From Chelonoidis abingdonii (Eukaryota > Chordata > Testudines > Testudinidae), in contig NC_133770.1 in assembly GCF_003597395.2 (NCBI RefSeq), forward strand, positions 26,908,422-26,972,421: a stretch of DNA of 64,000 nt, in the 5' to 3' direction. Below the pieces are notes generated by a model, which saw only the letters and a program-made list of their open reading frames with translations, searched no databases and had not been told where the DNA came from. This document shows, piece by piece, positions 34,005-48,259 of the stretch. The first letter of the stretch is position 1; every line of letters begins with the position of its first letter. A program made the position numbers and the translations under genes.

Positions 34005-35990
34005 TCAAATAGTAGTTTTAAAAAATAATTTCCGTGTGCTAATTAGGACAAAACCTATTCATGCATCATTATTTCTATATATTATTCAATATGAGATTTG
34101 TCACTAGCTTATTTAACAGGCTGGTATTTAAAAAAATTGCTTTCTTGATATGCTGCCTCCTCTTTGTCAGAGAACTCTGCTTATTAAGCTTTGTAAAGAT
34201 CAGTTCATGAGTGTCACCATTCTATAGAACATTAGCAAATCTGTGAGATGAACACTGAAAAAGTCTTTGAAAAAATACATGGCCAATCATTTAGGTAAAG
34301 ACAATGCAACCGTTTAACTGAAGTCACTAAGAATAATTTATCCAAGGCAAATCTTGATCTAATGTTCTAATGTAACCATTGGCAACTGAGCTACTTTTAG
34401 CACTAGAAGAGAATAAAATAATTTCTGCACAATTGGTCTTATTTTGTATTCCTTGTTACACTTAGGCGTAGATTCTCATCTGCAATTAGAGCTGCTAAAA
34501 CAAAACAATCCTTTAGCAACATTTCTGATCACAAGAGGATCATCCTAGCAAAGAACCACCAGACCACCAGCAGTATGGAGTAGAGTAATGTCTTCTAGGC
34601 CATGCACCAATTCCAATGGCTGATGTTGGGGGTGTGGATCAAGAAAAGGAGCTGTGATCAGGATATGCAGCACCCTGACAGTTCCCAACTCCATTTCAGT
34701 CCCTATAGTCCTGCTTTTTATTGCAGGAATGCAAAGGTAGGTTGCAGCTTACCATGCGCCTTTGAGTTGTGCTGTGTACTTCTCAGTTGCAGTTAAGGCT
34801 CTGGCTTTTAGCTTTTGTAATATACCCCCAGAGCTACACAGTGAAATACCTAACCCAAAGCACAACATGGGCTATTGCTAGAGCTGTGCAAAAGCAAGAA
34901 CATGTCTTGTAAAATTTCTCTTGGCAAATTTGCATCCCTACATTTTGGCTATGAAAGTGGCAATTTTCACAAGAAAAATGTCTGAACTAGCACATTTTGC
35001 ATGTTTTCAGTAGAAAGCCAAATTCACTCTTTCACTACTTTATCCCTCCATTCCCCCTTTACCTCAACAACTCACTTCAATATCTCATTTTCCCACTCCT
35101 TCGCTCATTCTAACATAATTTAACCATAAATAACTACAGCAACAAAAACTTGTAACTAATACAGGGTGTCAGCCATCACTATAAGTGTTTATTTGTATGT
35201 TTCTCTAGATTGTAAACTCTTCAAGGCAAGCACAGTAGAATGTGGTCCTATAGTGCCCAGCCAAAAGAGGCCCTGATTCTGACTGTGGCTTTTGAGTTTA
35301 TTGGTGTTCCTCCTTCTTTGGCTTCCATTGTCTCATATCTCACACTGGAGTCATCACTCTACCAAGCAGTAGCATATTTGGGACCTAGCCGCTTGGCTTC
35401 TAAAGTGAGGAGAAATTAGCAAATGCAGAGTCTGGGTATTTTCTGAGCATAATTTGCATTATTTACACATACACAAGAGTCCTGGAAAAGAGGCAGTCAC
35501 AAACTGCATACAGGCAATCCACTCATCTGGAAAGATCAGCCCACACGTCAATGCGAAGTTCCCAAGAAGCTACTCTATCCCAAGAATTGCCTTCAGATAC
35601 AGACCATAACGCAGATAGCCAGCTCTGCTATCTGCTACAGCTTCTCTCTGACCTGAGACCTGTCTCAGTGGCATGTAAATATTTAACCATATTCAAGCAG
35701 ACAGGGCCAGTACTTATCCCAGCTTCCAAGGGGAAAGTGGGGGAATCCCTTCCTCTAAAGGGAAATGATAAATAATGGCAATATGACGATTGCAGTGATT
35801 GTGACCTATGAGATATTCAAACATGTAGCTGATCCTGAACCTTTCCTCAGGCTTCTCCTGTATGCTACCAAGAAAGCAGAAAACTAATAATGTTCCAGCA
35901 GATGACAGACAGAGGAAAAAGAGCCCCCATTCTACATTATCATAGAGTAATAATCCCCCAGACTTACAGTTTGCATTACCCTGTATTTGG
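34005..35990. other. Intergenic DNA, old repeat fragments only
   Basis: At about 35205-35290 there is TAGATTGTAAACTCTTCAAGG, an ancient LINE 3' fragment. The segment at 34870-35030 resembles the AGAGCTG-ended MITE family. No gene. Confidence 0.35.
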
Positions 35991-35994
35991 AGTC

Positions 35995-36185
35995 ATTACT
36001 ATTGAACAATGTAGCACTTTTCATGCAAACGTCTTAAAGTGATTTATTATCTTTAATGAATTAAGCCTCATGACACTCCTGTTAGGAGGTATTATTGTCC
36101 CCATTTTACAGATTGATAAACTGAGGCACAGAGAGATTAGTCATTGTCACAATAATTGCTAAGCAAGCCGATGACACAACTTGAA
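35995..36185 (-). repeat. Ancient MIR/CORE-SINE-like repeat
   Basis: The core ATTATTGTCCCCATTTTACAG, then AAACTGAGGCACAGAGAG, is preceded by an AATTAAGCCTCATGACACTCC arm, the same arrangement as at 7470-7690. Boundaries are approximate. Confidence 0.6.
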
Positions 36186-36189
36186 CAGT

Positions 36190-38300
36190 ACACAGGGGTT
36201 CCCTTTTCCATTCCTTGTTCTACATCTCACCCTTCTTGAGGAATCACCCAATGAGCTCTCCCCACTTCCTCTCCCAGTGCCCAGTTCAACTCCTGATCTC
36301 ATCATCCTAGCACTTTTTTAGGCTTCTGAATGACAGCTCTTGGATGTACTCTTTTTACCCTTCAAAAAGATTGGTAAAGCAGATGCCTCACACTAGCATG
36401 ACTTGGAATACTTTTTCTACAAGTACAGAATGCAATGGAATTAACAGAGCACACATATTCATTCATTTTTAGATTACTGGAAAGTCTTTATATTCTTCTC
36501 CTCCTCCCACATATTTGCCCCGGGGATACATACTCCCGGTGAAAAGCCATAAATATTCCATTTACTTATGACACAGTTTAAAATTAATTTCCAGACTAAA
36601 TCAGAAGATAGAAAAATCAGATTATTTAACTTTTAGCACTGATAACAAGATGTTCCCCATTAGAAGCACTTTCCTGGGCCAGGCATATGAATCTGTTAAA
36701 AAAATATTTTAACAGTGCATTATTTAGTGCCCATTTACAATGGGATTCTGGTAGAATATGAAGAATAATAAATGAGTTCATTATTTTTTAAAGCTATTAC
36801 ACAAAGAATAACAGATGATTTCAGAGTGGTGGTAAAAATAGTGTTATCAGAAAATTAAACTTCATTGAATAGTTGGAGGTGTGAGCCCTAACTGCATTAT
36901 GAATTAAATCTGACCTGCAAAATCTGGGTGCAGTAAAGGGAGGGTAATTGATTTCAGTGCTAGTGAAAAGTGCTGGACTGAGAACAATGGAAACTGAAAG
37001 GCTCCTTTTGTCCATGGAACAGGAACAGTGCTGGAAGTAGTAGCTCAAGCTGCCCCATTTCTTTGCCATGGAGGGATCATCTTTAGGAGTGAACAAGAGT
37101 TCATCCTTCATAGACCACACAGTCCATGCTCCACCTGCTAAGCTTGGCAATAAATGTGCCAATTAATTCCAGACGTGATTATTTTTTTATGATGTTGACA
37201 CATGTGCACTAGGAAATGGCATTGCTAGTTTATTTCAGGCACTGAACAGTCATTAGATGATAATGATGTTTCGTCACTGTCAAGCCAGGTGAAAAGCCAA
37301 GAAGTGAAAATTTCAATATCTAGTTGCTAACTCCATCTCCATCTTCCTTATACACACAATTATTTCTTTTCTCTTTTTCTAGTATCTAATCTATGTGCAA
37401 TTGATAATTCTTTTATTTCAATTTATGACCCTTGCTATTGATTCTACCTATAAAAAGCCTCAGACTACAGTGATGGGCGTGAGGGCCATCTTCATGACTT
37501 TGGAGGCCGCTGAGCACACTGTAAATTTGGGGACCCTTACCACATTACAGTAGGAAATAAATAGCAATTTTTGTCTTTACAATTTTTTTGAAAACCAAAA
37601 GATGACCAAAACTAAAAATCTCTTTTGGTAGCTTTGCAAGCTTCTTCTGTTCTTCAGCTGCTTTTTTCTTTTTCTTTTTCTTTTTGCAGCTCCACTTGCA
37701 TATGAATGTCCCATTGCATGATCTGGGACTAGATTAAAAAAATGTACACATCATTGCTAGGGCCCCTTTCAGCAGGGGGCCCTTGGCATGGGCCCAGTAT
37801 GCCCATGCCTCAGGACGCCTATGATGGGCAGAAATATAAAACCATAGATGGACGTCGGTGAGATCTTTCATCTTTTATTATACTTTTTCCTCACAAAACA
37901 CAAGTTGAAAAGTTAAATGTATCTTCCTACAACTGCAAGCATAAACAGGTGGCTAATTTTTTGCCAAATATATAATGCAGACTGAAGTGACTTTAGCTCT
38001 GTAACATCTAAACAAAAATGTTTTCCTTACACTGTTGACAATTAGCCAACTCTTGCAGGAGGATTGAACCAGAAGAATTTAGAAATAATTTTTTAAAGTA
38101 ATTTTCATGCTTATTTTTATTTATGTGGAATACAAACATGTACTTTTTGTTGAAGCATTACCATTTACTATCACTTTACTCGTGCACACTGTATTCTAAA
38201 CCAGTGAAAGTGTACAGCCTTGGAAAACTGGAAAATAGTCTTTTGGCAGAGGCCAACTCTGACTCTAGAGATCATAGACCAAGATTTTCAAGGGTGACTA
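36190..38300. other. Intergenic DNA with a (TTTTTC)n tract
   Basis: A short TTTTTC repeat lies at 37662-37685. No coding frame or bounded element was recognised. Confidence 0.35.
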
Positions 38301-38302
38301 GT

Positions 38303-38466
38303 AGAGCAAGGACTGCTCAGTGGTGTGCGCATTGGTCTGCTAAACCCAGGGTTGTGAGTTTAATCTTTCAGGAGGCCATTTAGAGATCTGGGGCAAAAAT
38401 CAGTACTTGGTCCTGCTAGTGAAGGCAGGGGGCTAGATCTGATGACCTTCCAGCTCTATGAGATAG
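38303..38466 (+). repeat. tRNA-derived SINE (CryI type), plus strand
   Basis: ACTGCTCAGTGGTGTGCGCA (A box region), CAGGGTTGTGAGTTTAATC (B box region), CCATTTAGAGATCTGGGGC (body) and GATGACCTTCCAGCTCTATG (tail) match the same family as 33840-34003. It sits inside an older repeat: GGTGACTAGT before and TAGTGATTCTGG after read as one interrupted sequence. Confidence 0.75.
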
Positions 38467-38469
38467 GTA

Positions 38470-40100
38470 TGTTTTTTTTTTAGTGATTCTGGCTGCTTCA
38501 ATTTTTGGGTGCTCCATTTGAGACAGCTCACAGAGAATATTGTAGATTCCCAGAGGCAGCACTTTCTGAAAATTAAGTTCCTCAAGCTGGGCACATAAAA
38601 CTTTAGGAACCCCAAAATCACAAGTCACTTCTGAAAATCTTTTTCAGGGGGTTTATAGCACAGGGCATAGATTCCTCTTTTTGTATGTATACTTGAGTCC
38701 AATTCATGATAAAGAGAACTAATGTCAAGCACTCAGAACAAAATGTCGCCCTAAGTGTAAAGTTTAACTTCCGTAAGAATTTTTTTGCATTCACACTGAG
38801 TGCATGTAAACAATCTGAGATTAAGTTTAAAGGTCTCTTAGTACCACATATTTTAACAGAACTTGGACTTTTTATCCCAAATTATCTGTGTTCCAACATA
38901 ATTTTAAATGACCAGCTGCTACTTTTAAGTGATTTTTGCAGAGCCTTGTCCTCTAATGAAAACCCCATTAACCTCTTCTAACTTGACTCCATTTAGTGGG
39001 CTTCTGAAAGATATTAATTTAAAAACATAAAAGATAAGATTTAATGAACTGTGAAAATACTTTAAGCCTGTAAGGAATAGCATTGGAAAGCACTTAATAA
39101 AAGGGCCAAGTATGTGAATGGAACTTTTGAGTCTTTCACTTTTGTTACAAAGCTAAGAAAAATAAAGTTCTAGACAGACATTTATATTAACCCAGCCATT
39201 CATAGCTGACAGTCATGAATGGCAAGTAATATATTTCTCATGTCACCGCCTCATATTGAAAATTTCATTCTTATAAAATTAGAGGTAAAATTGAGATAAT
39301 TGGAGACATCAGACATGAAACCAAAATCATTGTATTCATACTGTGTTTAAGCAATTTTGAAATGTTTTACATATAGAGAAGAACCCACTATCATTGAGTT
39401 TATGTCAATACAATTGCTTTTCAGCAATGCAGTATCATTCAGCTTTTATCTGAAATGAAACAAAATCTGCAACCCACATCTAAAGAGAATAGAGAGGAAG
39501 CAGAATTCAAATATTCTTATGAGCTTTGCCCTGCTAAAATCTTACTCCTGTAATTAGTAAGGTCTCCCCTGCCTCATAGGAGACTTTTGTGAGAGAAAGG
39601 ACTTGGACAGTGTCTTTGGAAGAAAAATCTTTCAGAATTTCTCTAGAGGCATCACTAAGAAATGGTGAAAGCCTCTTACTCTTTAATTTTCTGAGTCATA
39701 AAGGGGTTTTAGTGATGTTAATAGCAAGGGTTGCAAGAGAAGTCAACATTTTCACATTTATGTCCTACTGTGAGATATGGCTTTAAAATTGGCATTATAA
39801 ATTGAAAGTTCATTGTGTATCAGTGATTTCCAGATCAATTTTCTCAGTTTAAGTAATTTTTGTTCTAAGAAGGGTTCTTTCCTGGCTGTACATCGTCTCC
39901 ATCCATTGCCTTCAAATTATATTTTATGTTGCATCTCCTGAAACCCCAGTACTTTCAAAGGCGGTTGCATTGATGCTGCAGAAGGTAGAACCAAGACCTA
40001 CAATTGGAACAATTAACTACTTGGTTGATGATGAGTGAGAGAGCAGAACCCAGCTCACTGTCCCAGTGCTAATATGGGTAAAAAATGTATTTTAGTCCCT
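38470..40100. other. Intergenic DNA, nothing recognised
   Basis: AT-rich, with short frames without domains. Confidence 0.35.
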
Positions 40101-40103
40101 AAA

Positions 40104-40259
40104 GATATGCCTACGCTGCAATCGGGAGGTGACTGTGATTGCTGTGTTATATGCACACCCAAGATAACTTTGATAGAGTGAGCTTGCTAAAAGAAACAGT
40201 GAGAAGCAGCGCAGGCTAGCCACTCAAGCACGCTTCCCAATTGTAGTGCAGATATATCC
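40104..40259. mobile_element. Short MITE
   Basis: The left end GATATGCCTACGCTGCAATCGG and the right end CCAATTGTAGTGCAGATATATC are inverted repeats of the TATGTCTACACTGCAAT type that is common in turtles. About 156 bp, non-coding. Confidence 0.55.
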
Positions 40260-40264
40260 TGAAA

Positions 40265-41640
40265 CGAGCAGGTATGATTGTAAATACACACCAGGAGCTG
40301 ATTGGTGCCAATTTTACATAATCACTTCTGGGTGAAGTGATAGAGGATGAACAGAAAACCTTAAGTCCTTCTTGAGTCCTCAAAACAGGGCTTAAAAGGG
40401 ATTTAAGTTATGCAGAGACTTACATTTCACCCTTTTCAGAGCAGAATCACACCTTAAACAGGAAATGTGTCTACTAAACTACCTCATCAAATGGAAAAAC
40501 TTTCTGTTATTTTGCCAAGAATTTGTGATTAGACCTTTACAAAATAATGATGATATTCATAGTCATATCTTTACCTAAAATACCACAAAAACAGGAAAGT
40601 TAATAATGGGAGAGGAGGTGGGTGTCTAACAGGAATGGTGATGGTAATTCCAAAAGGTATTTCAATGGATTCAGACCTTATAGAGATTACTGTGCCTTGT
40701 TCTGCTAAAAATGGGATTTTTTTCCACCTACCATTCTGGAGCACATGAGCATCCCCAGCCACACACACGCGAAAAATTACAAGTAAAAAAGAAGAACGCC
40801 AACTATAAACATGATTACAGATTTCTACCGTAGACAAAAATGTCATCGCGTATATAATATGCTGTAATTAATCCTTTCAAACTTCCCTGTCTACACAGTA
40901 CAACATAACTATAGGTTGTCTGTCACCTAATGACTTTTGCAGGTGAGCAATTATTATGATAATTAATAGTTAGAGAAATGACTAGAACAGCCCTATAGTC
41001 TTTTACGTAAGGAAAACTTGCTATTTATTGTGTGAACTTTGCATTGTCACTCAAAATCCATATTTTTGTGGCTTCTTTCCCACATCAAAATTACTGACAC
41101 AGCCTTGCATACTCCTGGAAGAGAAGACCATTGATTCCAGCCTTTGGCAAATAAACAAATATTTAAATACAAGTGCTGTTGGAAAGCTCATTTGAAGCTT
41201 GTGAGAATATGAAATGTAATACTGTACGCAAAACAGGAATAGTAAGCTTGGCTTGGAGCTGCGAAAGTGTAGGTGGGGCATGCGAAGTAATTGCACCTCT
41301 GGGGTGTAAGGAGACACCATCTGTCTGTTAGTTTATTTGTTTATAATGTTGCATGCAGGTATAGTTCTTCCAGAAGGATGAATAGCAGTTTTAGCATCAG
41401 CCCTCTGAGGTATACATATGCATTTGATCATTTTGGAATTTTGCTACTTGAATTTTGACACTGCCTCAGTCCACTTGTATTTTACAGTTAATAAATCAGA
41501 CTCTAAAGCACTGAATTCTTGCCCAAGATGTTTTTTATAAAAAAACAGAAGCCAGACAACAACAAAATTAAATTACCTGGTTATTGTCACTTATGTGGTA
41601 ACCTTGTGATTACTGGCTATATGGTCCAGCACATCAGAAA
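40265..41640. other. Intergenic DNA, nothing recognised
   Basis: No repeat boundary or coding frame could be supported. Confidence 0.35.
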
Positions 41641-41644
41641 GTAG

Positions 41645-41835
41645 AATGGGACTCCAGAGGCCTGATTTCTATTCCTGGCTCTGCCCCTAACTTGCTGTGT
41701 GACCTTCGGAAAGTCACTTCAACTTTTGATAGTTCTCTTTCCCCTATGACCCTTTGTCTTTCCTGCCTATGTAAAGTAGACTAGGTAGGATGGCCTGCTA
41801 GGTTTAAATACAGTGTTTAGCACTGTTATTATTAG
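41645..41835 (+). repeat. MIR SINE-like repeat, plus strand
   Basis: CTGGCTCTGCCCCTAACTTGC, TGTGTGACCTTCGGAAAGTCA and CTATGTAAAGTAGACTAGG are in MIR order. The next 140 bases (CTGTGCTAGGCACTGTATAT) look like another old amniote repeat. Confidence 0.6.
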
Positions 41836-42057
41836 TAGTGTTATGGTAGGAATCCTAATCCAGGATCAAGGCTCCACTGTGCTAGGCACTGTATATAAAT
41901 GTAACAGAAAAGACAGTCTCTCCCCTGAAAGCTCACAATCCAAATCACAGACAGGACATAAGCAGACATAATTGACAAATATGGTGGGAGAATGAAGTAA
42001 CAAAATGAACAGAGTGGAGCAGAGAATCATAAGTCACTGCTCAACCATTGTCTAGCC

Positions 42058-42387
42058 CAGGGATCAGCAACCTTTGGCATGCAGCTCACCAGGGTAAGCA
42101 CTCTGGCGGGCCGGGCTGGTTTGTTTACCTGCCGTGTCCGCAGGTTCGGCTGATCGCAGCTCCCACTGGCCATGGTTCACTATCCCAGGCCAATGGGGCC
42201 TGAGGGAAGCCACGGCCAGCACATCCCTTGTCTCGCACCACTTCCCACAGCCCTCATTGGCCTGGGGAACCACAGCCAGTGGGAGCTGCAATCGGCTGAA
42301 CCTGTGGACATGGTAGGTAAACAAACTGGCCTAGTCCACCAGAGGGCTTACCCTGGTGGGCCGCGGGCCAAAGATTTTTGATCCCTG
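42058..42387. mobile_element. Non-autonomous hAT-type element with a perfect 8-bp duplication
   Basis: The ends CAGGGATCAGCAACC and TTTTTGATCCCTG are inverted. Long internal inverted arms (CTGCCGTGTCCGCAGGTTCGG and the ACCTGTGGACATGGTAGG side) mirror each other. GTCTAGCC flanks both ends (42050-42057 and 42388-42395). It is related in body to 2149-2478. Confidence 0.85.
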
Positions 42388-42395
42388 GTCTAGCC

Positions 42396-45300
42396 AGTGG
42401 CAGATCAGAGTGATTTGTGGGCCTCACAGCAGAGATAGTTTTAGGAAGGATTTAAAGAGAAGTAAGAATATTACCGGGGAGTGTTTCCTGTGCATGGAGG
42501 GGAGACATGGGAGAAAGGGTAGAAGCACTTGAAGGAGAAGTGGATATCCTGGTTATTAGAGTTGACAAAAGGGCAGGTCTGTTTCATGGCAACTCTTGAG
42601 GTTTCAAAATTGACTTTTATTCCACACTGAAAAAATGAAATTATATTGAAATGCCCATTTTCAGATCAAAACCTTAGTTTTCCACTTCAGGAACGGGGTG
42701 TATAGAATCCAGTAGTTAGGGAGGTGGGAGATCCAGATTCATGTCCCTAGTGTGCTTGATTCAGAGCAGATTTTGTCATCCCAGATAACTCGGAATCACC
42801 AATCCTAGGCCAGTGTCCTCACCACCAAGCTACCACTTGTTAAATTCACATTTACTTCTCTTCAGCTTTGATGAAATGTTATTTAATCAAAAGTGTTCCA
42901 AGCAGCTCTACTGGGGATGGTTGCTGCCATCATTAGCAGAGTGAAGGTGCAGATCACAGCTTGATAAGCTAATAGATCTGAGAGACAGGAAATAGGGTGC
43001 AGTTAAATGAGGAAAGGCCTGGAAGGTACAGCTCTAGTGTTTGTGTGTGATGTGGTGGAGGAAGGGGCCAGCAGATGGATGAAAATGGGGAGTGGAGTGA
43101 AGTGGTCAGAATTACAAGACAGAAAAATAATCTTAGCAGCAATGACTGGCAACAAGGCCAGAGAGTAGTAGCCAAGGCACAAGATGAGGGTTCACACAAA
43201 AATGTTAGCAGTCTGGACAGACAGAAATGATCAAATATTAAGAATAAATATCTAAGTAGAAGCTGCAAGAATTGGCCAATGGGATCCTGATCTCAGCTGG
43301 AGCCTCAGCATATTATAGTAATATAAGCACAGTAGTAGGTAGGTGAATCTCAAAAGGTTCAGAAGTTAGATTCAGATAAGCATCTAAAAGTTCAGACAGT
43401 TATTCAGCATTGCTAGCTACCAACATCTGAAAAATGCTTGGACTCTGTTGCTTCTTCAACTGGATCACCTTGCTACCATGCACAATCCGTGATCTATGTA
43501 AATGCTTTTGTTTAGGAATCATGATGGCAGCATTTATCAACTAGCCCATGAGGTAATGAGTTATGGTCCTGCATTCTTAGAAACTATCCATGCAGACATT
43601 TCCTACTACCACTTGTACCCACAGGAGATAAATACTGCCACTCACCCAGACAGACAATAGATTCTGTGCATGCAGAGTCTATAAATGGCCCATACAGGTG
43701 GCTGAATCTCTCTCCTTCCCACCCAGGTGGTAGTATGCAAAAGGTGTGTTTGCAAGACCATGTGTGTGTGCATGCTAAAACAAAGCGATGTGGTTAAAGG
43801 TCCCTGAAAAAAATCAAAGTCTTTCAGACATATGTAAACTCAGGGCATCCAAAGGAGGTAAAAGGCACCTGTGTAGTTACCCTTGGTCCCTGATCTGTAG
43901 TTAGGCACCATAGATTGGCAGAGCAAACCATCACTCTGATCATATTAACTTCAGTTGGTTTCCCCAATGACTTTAAAGAGTGGTAATTTGAGAGATCCCA
44001 GAAATCTCCCACACCCCTGGACCACCCTTCCTTTCTTTCACTGAGCTGGAAGCATGAGAAAAGTGTTTCCACAGGGTTAGGGAATCAGGGGAAGAGCATG
44101 TTGCAGTGGTGACACTTCCCCTTTCACTTTTCCTAAGGCCCAGATCTACATGGGTAGCCCCTTGAACACAGGGTGATGGAGAAAAGCAAGGAGCTCGTAT
44201 TTAACAGGTTTCTGTTTGCACTGGGGTGTATCACTAAGGACAGTTATATTATACAGAAGAAATCAAGCGTGTCTATAAAGGACAGATAATTTAAGAGCTG
44301 CACTATGCATCCTCTGTTCCCTTGAAAAGCTGACCTGTTTATATCCTGGAAATGTCAGTTCTGAGCACCAGTCCTCTCCAACATAGCTGTATTGAAGTAG
44401 TAAATGCTACATTAGATTACAACAGGATTCCTTTTTCTTTGCATTTTAATCATATGACAAATTAGATTGAATTTGCATTTACACAGCATTTTATGATGTA
44501 AGCTTCTTAATATACTGCAGCTTGATACAGCAGTGAATTGCATTATCCCTAATGGATCATTAGTTCTGAGATTTAGTATTTGATCTTGTTTTATTATCTT
44601 CCCTAGCTATAGTCTATACCTAATTTTTCCCTGAAATGAACATTATTGATTTACTTATTAAATACTGTCTGCCTAGTGTGAATTTTTCACACCAGCAGTA
44701 TGATGAATTCTTTTTGAAAATAATGATTATCTGCAGCACAATGCTTGAAATACTGGCTTCATAAGGAGTGTTTCAATGGATTTCAGCTAAATACATTGTA
44801 TTAAAATATGTCTTGTACCTTCTTTGCAAAATGCCATGCACTGATTGTACCTCTTAGAGAAAAACAGTACGATCAATACATGATTATATTCTTTAAAAAA
44901 GTCTGTCCATTTCAGGTTTTGGGGTTGTTGGGTTTTTTTGTTTTGTTTTTGGCTTCTCATCTACAGCAGTTTAAAAGGGCAACCCATTGCATGTTAGGTC
45001 TAGTGAAAAAGTAATTGGTCAGATTTTAAATTAAGATTTTCATGAAAGAATTTCATTTAGATTTAAGAGACCAGTCACTTTATAGTGTGTTAACAAACTT
45101 CTAATTCACTATTCAAACATACTAGTAGTTGCTACACACAACACTATATTCCAAAAGCCAGGACTTTACACATATTTTATGCACTGGGGTGAAGTTGTGG
45201 CCCCCACTGTATTCAAACATGCCAGGATTTCACCCAGGCACACTCTGATATAAGTAAGGACCAAGTAAAAGCCGAGACTTGGACCTCAATTTTGAAACCT

Positions 45301-45440
45301 AGGTGCCTAAAGTTAGGCTTCGTAGAGTACCATTTTAAAAAGCATTTAAGTGACTTCAGAACCTAAGACTTTTGAAAGTCAGTGGATTTAGGCTTCTAAG
45401 TGAAGAAGTTTTTCAAATATTACTCCTAAGTCCACATTTA
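42396..45440. other. Intergenic DNA, nothing firmly recognised
   Basis: Degenerate pieces resemble the 8985 repeat (42720-42830) and an AGAG-ended MITE (42555-42690). No gene. Confidence 0.35.
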
Positions 45441-45445
45441 AGCAT

Positions 45446-45640
45446 TAGAGCTGGTCAGAAAATGTGTTTTTCCTTCTATAGAAAATTTTGATTTTTCATC
45501 AAAAACCTCAGAACTGAAATCTTTTGGCTATGAAATCAGAATTTGCCACTCAGAGAATAAAAAATATTTCATTTTGAGTTGGGTTAACCGAAATCATAAT
45601 GTTTTGGTTTGATGTCAAGTTCTTTTGAAAATCTGGCCAG
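45446..45640. mobile_element. MITE of the AGAGCTGGTCA family, right end uncertain
   Basis: The left end TTAGAGCTGGTCAGAAAATG, AAATTT-type runs inside and a closing AAATCTGGCCAG match the element at 55235-56860. Confidence 0.4.
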
Positions 45641-45661
45641 ATAAAAATAGCTTGCTTGCTT

Positions 45662-45680
45662 TCTCTCTCTCTCTCTCTCT
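45662..45680. repeat. (CT)n microsatellite
   Basis: Nearly ten CT units directly before the LTR at 45684. Confidence 0.8.
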
Positions 45681-45683
45681 AGA

Positions 45684-46943
45684 TGTGATGGAATATTCCT
45701 TCTGTATTCATACCCTACACACTATTATAATAATCTTTGTACAAAATATGCCTTGTAACGTATCATCTGAAAATTGATAACTTGCTGGTCAGCAACATCA
45801 TGGTGAAATGTATGCCGCAAGATTATACTCAAAGTTATGACCATAAGCTGAAATCATGTCTTAAGTAGGTTTACCAGGGAAGTCTGAGAAGTGGGGAAAG
45901 ATAAAGAACAAGTTGACAGCCCTAACCAGATGTCATAAAAGCTGATGGGCCGTCACTTATATAGTGGCCATTCTTTGGCATGGAAGGGGGGCAGGAGACA
46001 AGAGACAAGACAAATCTGCATTTCAGCATACATAGGTGGAAAACACACATACAGAGACACAGCATGGAACTTCCTCCACCCAGACTCCGTGTCTCTTTGC
46101 TCTCAGCTGGAAAGAATTTTATACAGGGGTCACTCAGGAAAATGCATTTCAAAGGCTGACTGAACTATAAAATTGAGGGGCAAAAACACCTCAAATTATC
46201 GTCCCCTGTCCACCTCTTTCTTTCACCTAAGAGGACAAATGAAAACAGCAATTGGACCTTGGGGCCGGATCCTGGACTAAGAGTTTGGTCAGTAATGTCA
46301 TTGGAGCATCTGGTAAGGGGACTCCATTTTGAACCAAATCTAATATGTTAAATTTAGAAAGTGTTTTATTTTTCTTGTAACCATTTCTGATTTCACACCT
46401 CATTACTTGTATTCACTTAAAACCTCTCTCTTTGTAGTTAAATAAACTCTTCGATCAAAACTAATCTAGTGATATGAACTGCATGGGTAGCTCCACATGA
46501 GGTGGCAAACTATTGTATCTTGATCTCCTTAAAAGGGCAATGGACTTAATATGGCTGGACACTGCAGAACACATGATTTGGGTGGAAAATCCAGGACTGG
46601 GAGTGTATTGGGGTCACTCCACATGTGGAAAACAAGGCTGGTGGAAATCAAAGTGTGACTGGAGTGTTCCTAGGAGGCTGAAGCTGTACACAGACACTCA
46701 TGGGGTGACCTGCATGCTGGCAGGCTGGTTGTGAGCAGCTGAAGTTGGAGCTACAGCAGCAAAGTGTTTGAGGCCCCCAAGGTTGCATGGCAGGTGGTGA
46801 CACAGAGCCTTACTGGTTTGGACTGCACCCTGGAACATCATACTCAGCCTTCCGACAAGCAAAGCATTGTCATTAACATTTGTTTTAAGTTCAAAACCAG
46901 TTTAATAGTGTCTACACTCCCCAGCACAACACCGTTCATCACA
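45684..46943 (+). repeat. Probable solo retroviral LTR, about 1.26 kb
   Basis: It starts TGTGATGGAATATTCC and ends CGTTCATCACA (TG...CA with TGTGA/TCACA symmetry). AATAAA occurs at about 46440, and the internal text ATGCCTTGTAACGTATCATC parallels the LTR at 55251. The 5-bp flanks CTAGA and CTGAA match at only 3 of 5 positions. Confidence 0.5.
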
Positions 46944-46944
46944 C

Positions 46945-48254
46945 TGAACACTCATTTGTTCCACTGAGCTATGTGCTCCTGCTAAAGAGAATAAACCCTA
47001 CTCAGTTTGGCAATGCACCATAACCATGTTTTTGAGGTTATTTTTAAAAACATGGTTTTGATTGCTACATATACAAAGGGATATTTCAGTTTTCACAAAG
47101 AAAGTGCCTCTGACATCAAGGCATTGTATGTAAAACTGGGACTATCTGGTGAAAACAGAATCTATGATCACATTATTTTTTTGGTTGTTTTGGCTCTGCA
47201 GTGCTAAGAGGAATAAAAAGTAGTAAAACATTAAAGGCGAGATCACTGGATCTAACTCCCACTGTTGGAAGGTTGATATATAGGTATCAAGGTAACTCAG
47301 AAGAAATGTCCCCATGTACAGATTATTCCATAACTGACCATTATGGAGATCCTTGCAACTTATACTGAAGCATATGGTTCTGGCCAATGTCAGAAACAGG
47401 ATACTAGAATAGGTGGACCCATAAGTAGCTGCCAAGGTGCATTGTTACCATAGCCAGGGTAGTTTTGAACAAAAGCTTTAATGTATGTATTTCTCTGTAT
47501 TTCCCATAATAAAAATCAATACAATTTTTAAGACTACATTCATTTCTACTAAGTCTGCCATCCTTGCTCAGCATTTCAGTAGTTTAGCTAATAAAAGGTA
47601 ATCATTTCTCTTCCATAGTTGTTACAGCTGGGGGCATGGTGGGTAGAAACTGTTAAATTCAGCATAGCTCTGGTTTCCGGAAGGTTATTATACTTGAAGG
47701 AGAAAAAGCAATAGCTCTTCCCTCCCTCTCTTTTAGCGCTAACTGGAAAGTCACTAGGAAATGTTATCTTTTCAGTAGTATTTAATGACAGTTTATGTGG
47801 CCAATCCAAATTAATAATCTTTGATTTAAAAAAAAAATTATCATTATCCTGCCAAAATGCAATGGAGGTGTATGTGATTCACTCTGGGATACTGTAGTCA
47901 TGAAATAAAAAAAGGAAGCCAAAGCAGTAGTTAATGCCTGCAATCTAGCCCCGCGATATTAATTACTGAAGATATGGGCATGACATGGTATTCATTTGTT
48001 TCTCAGTGTGAGTTATCTTATCAGCTGTTACCAAATCACTGATTAGAGGAGACAGCCTCCAGATATTTTTCAATCCTGTATTGTTTGTATTGCTGACAGT
48101 AAATAGAACAAACCATTCTTCCCTTGTGCAGTCTGAATTTTTAAACATATTTGTACTTTTCTGTCCTTGTTTGTTTCCTTCATGTTACTTCACAGATCCT
48201 CATCAATGCAGGCAGCTGAACAGAATCTCTCTTAGCAAGGCAATAAGTGAATTG
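46945..48254. other. Intergenic DNA, nothing recognised
   Basis: Short frames only; no element boundary seen. Confidence 0.35.
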
Positions 48255-48259
48255 CCTAC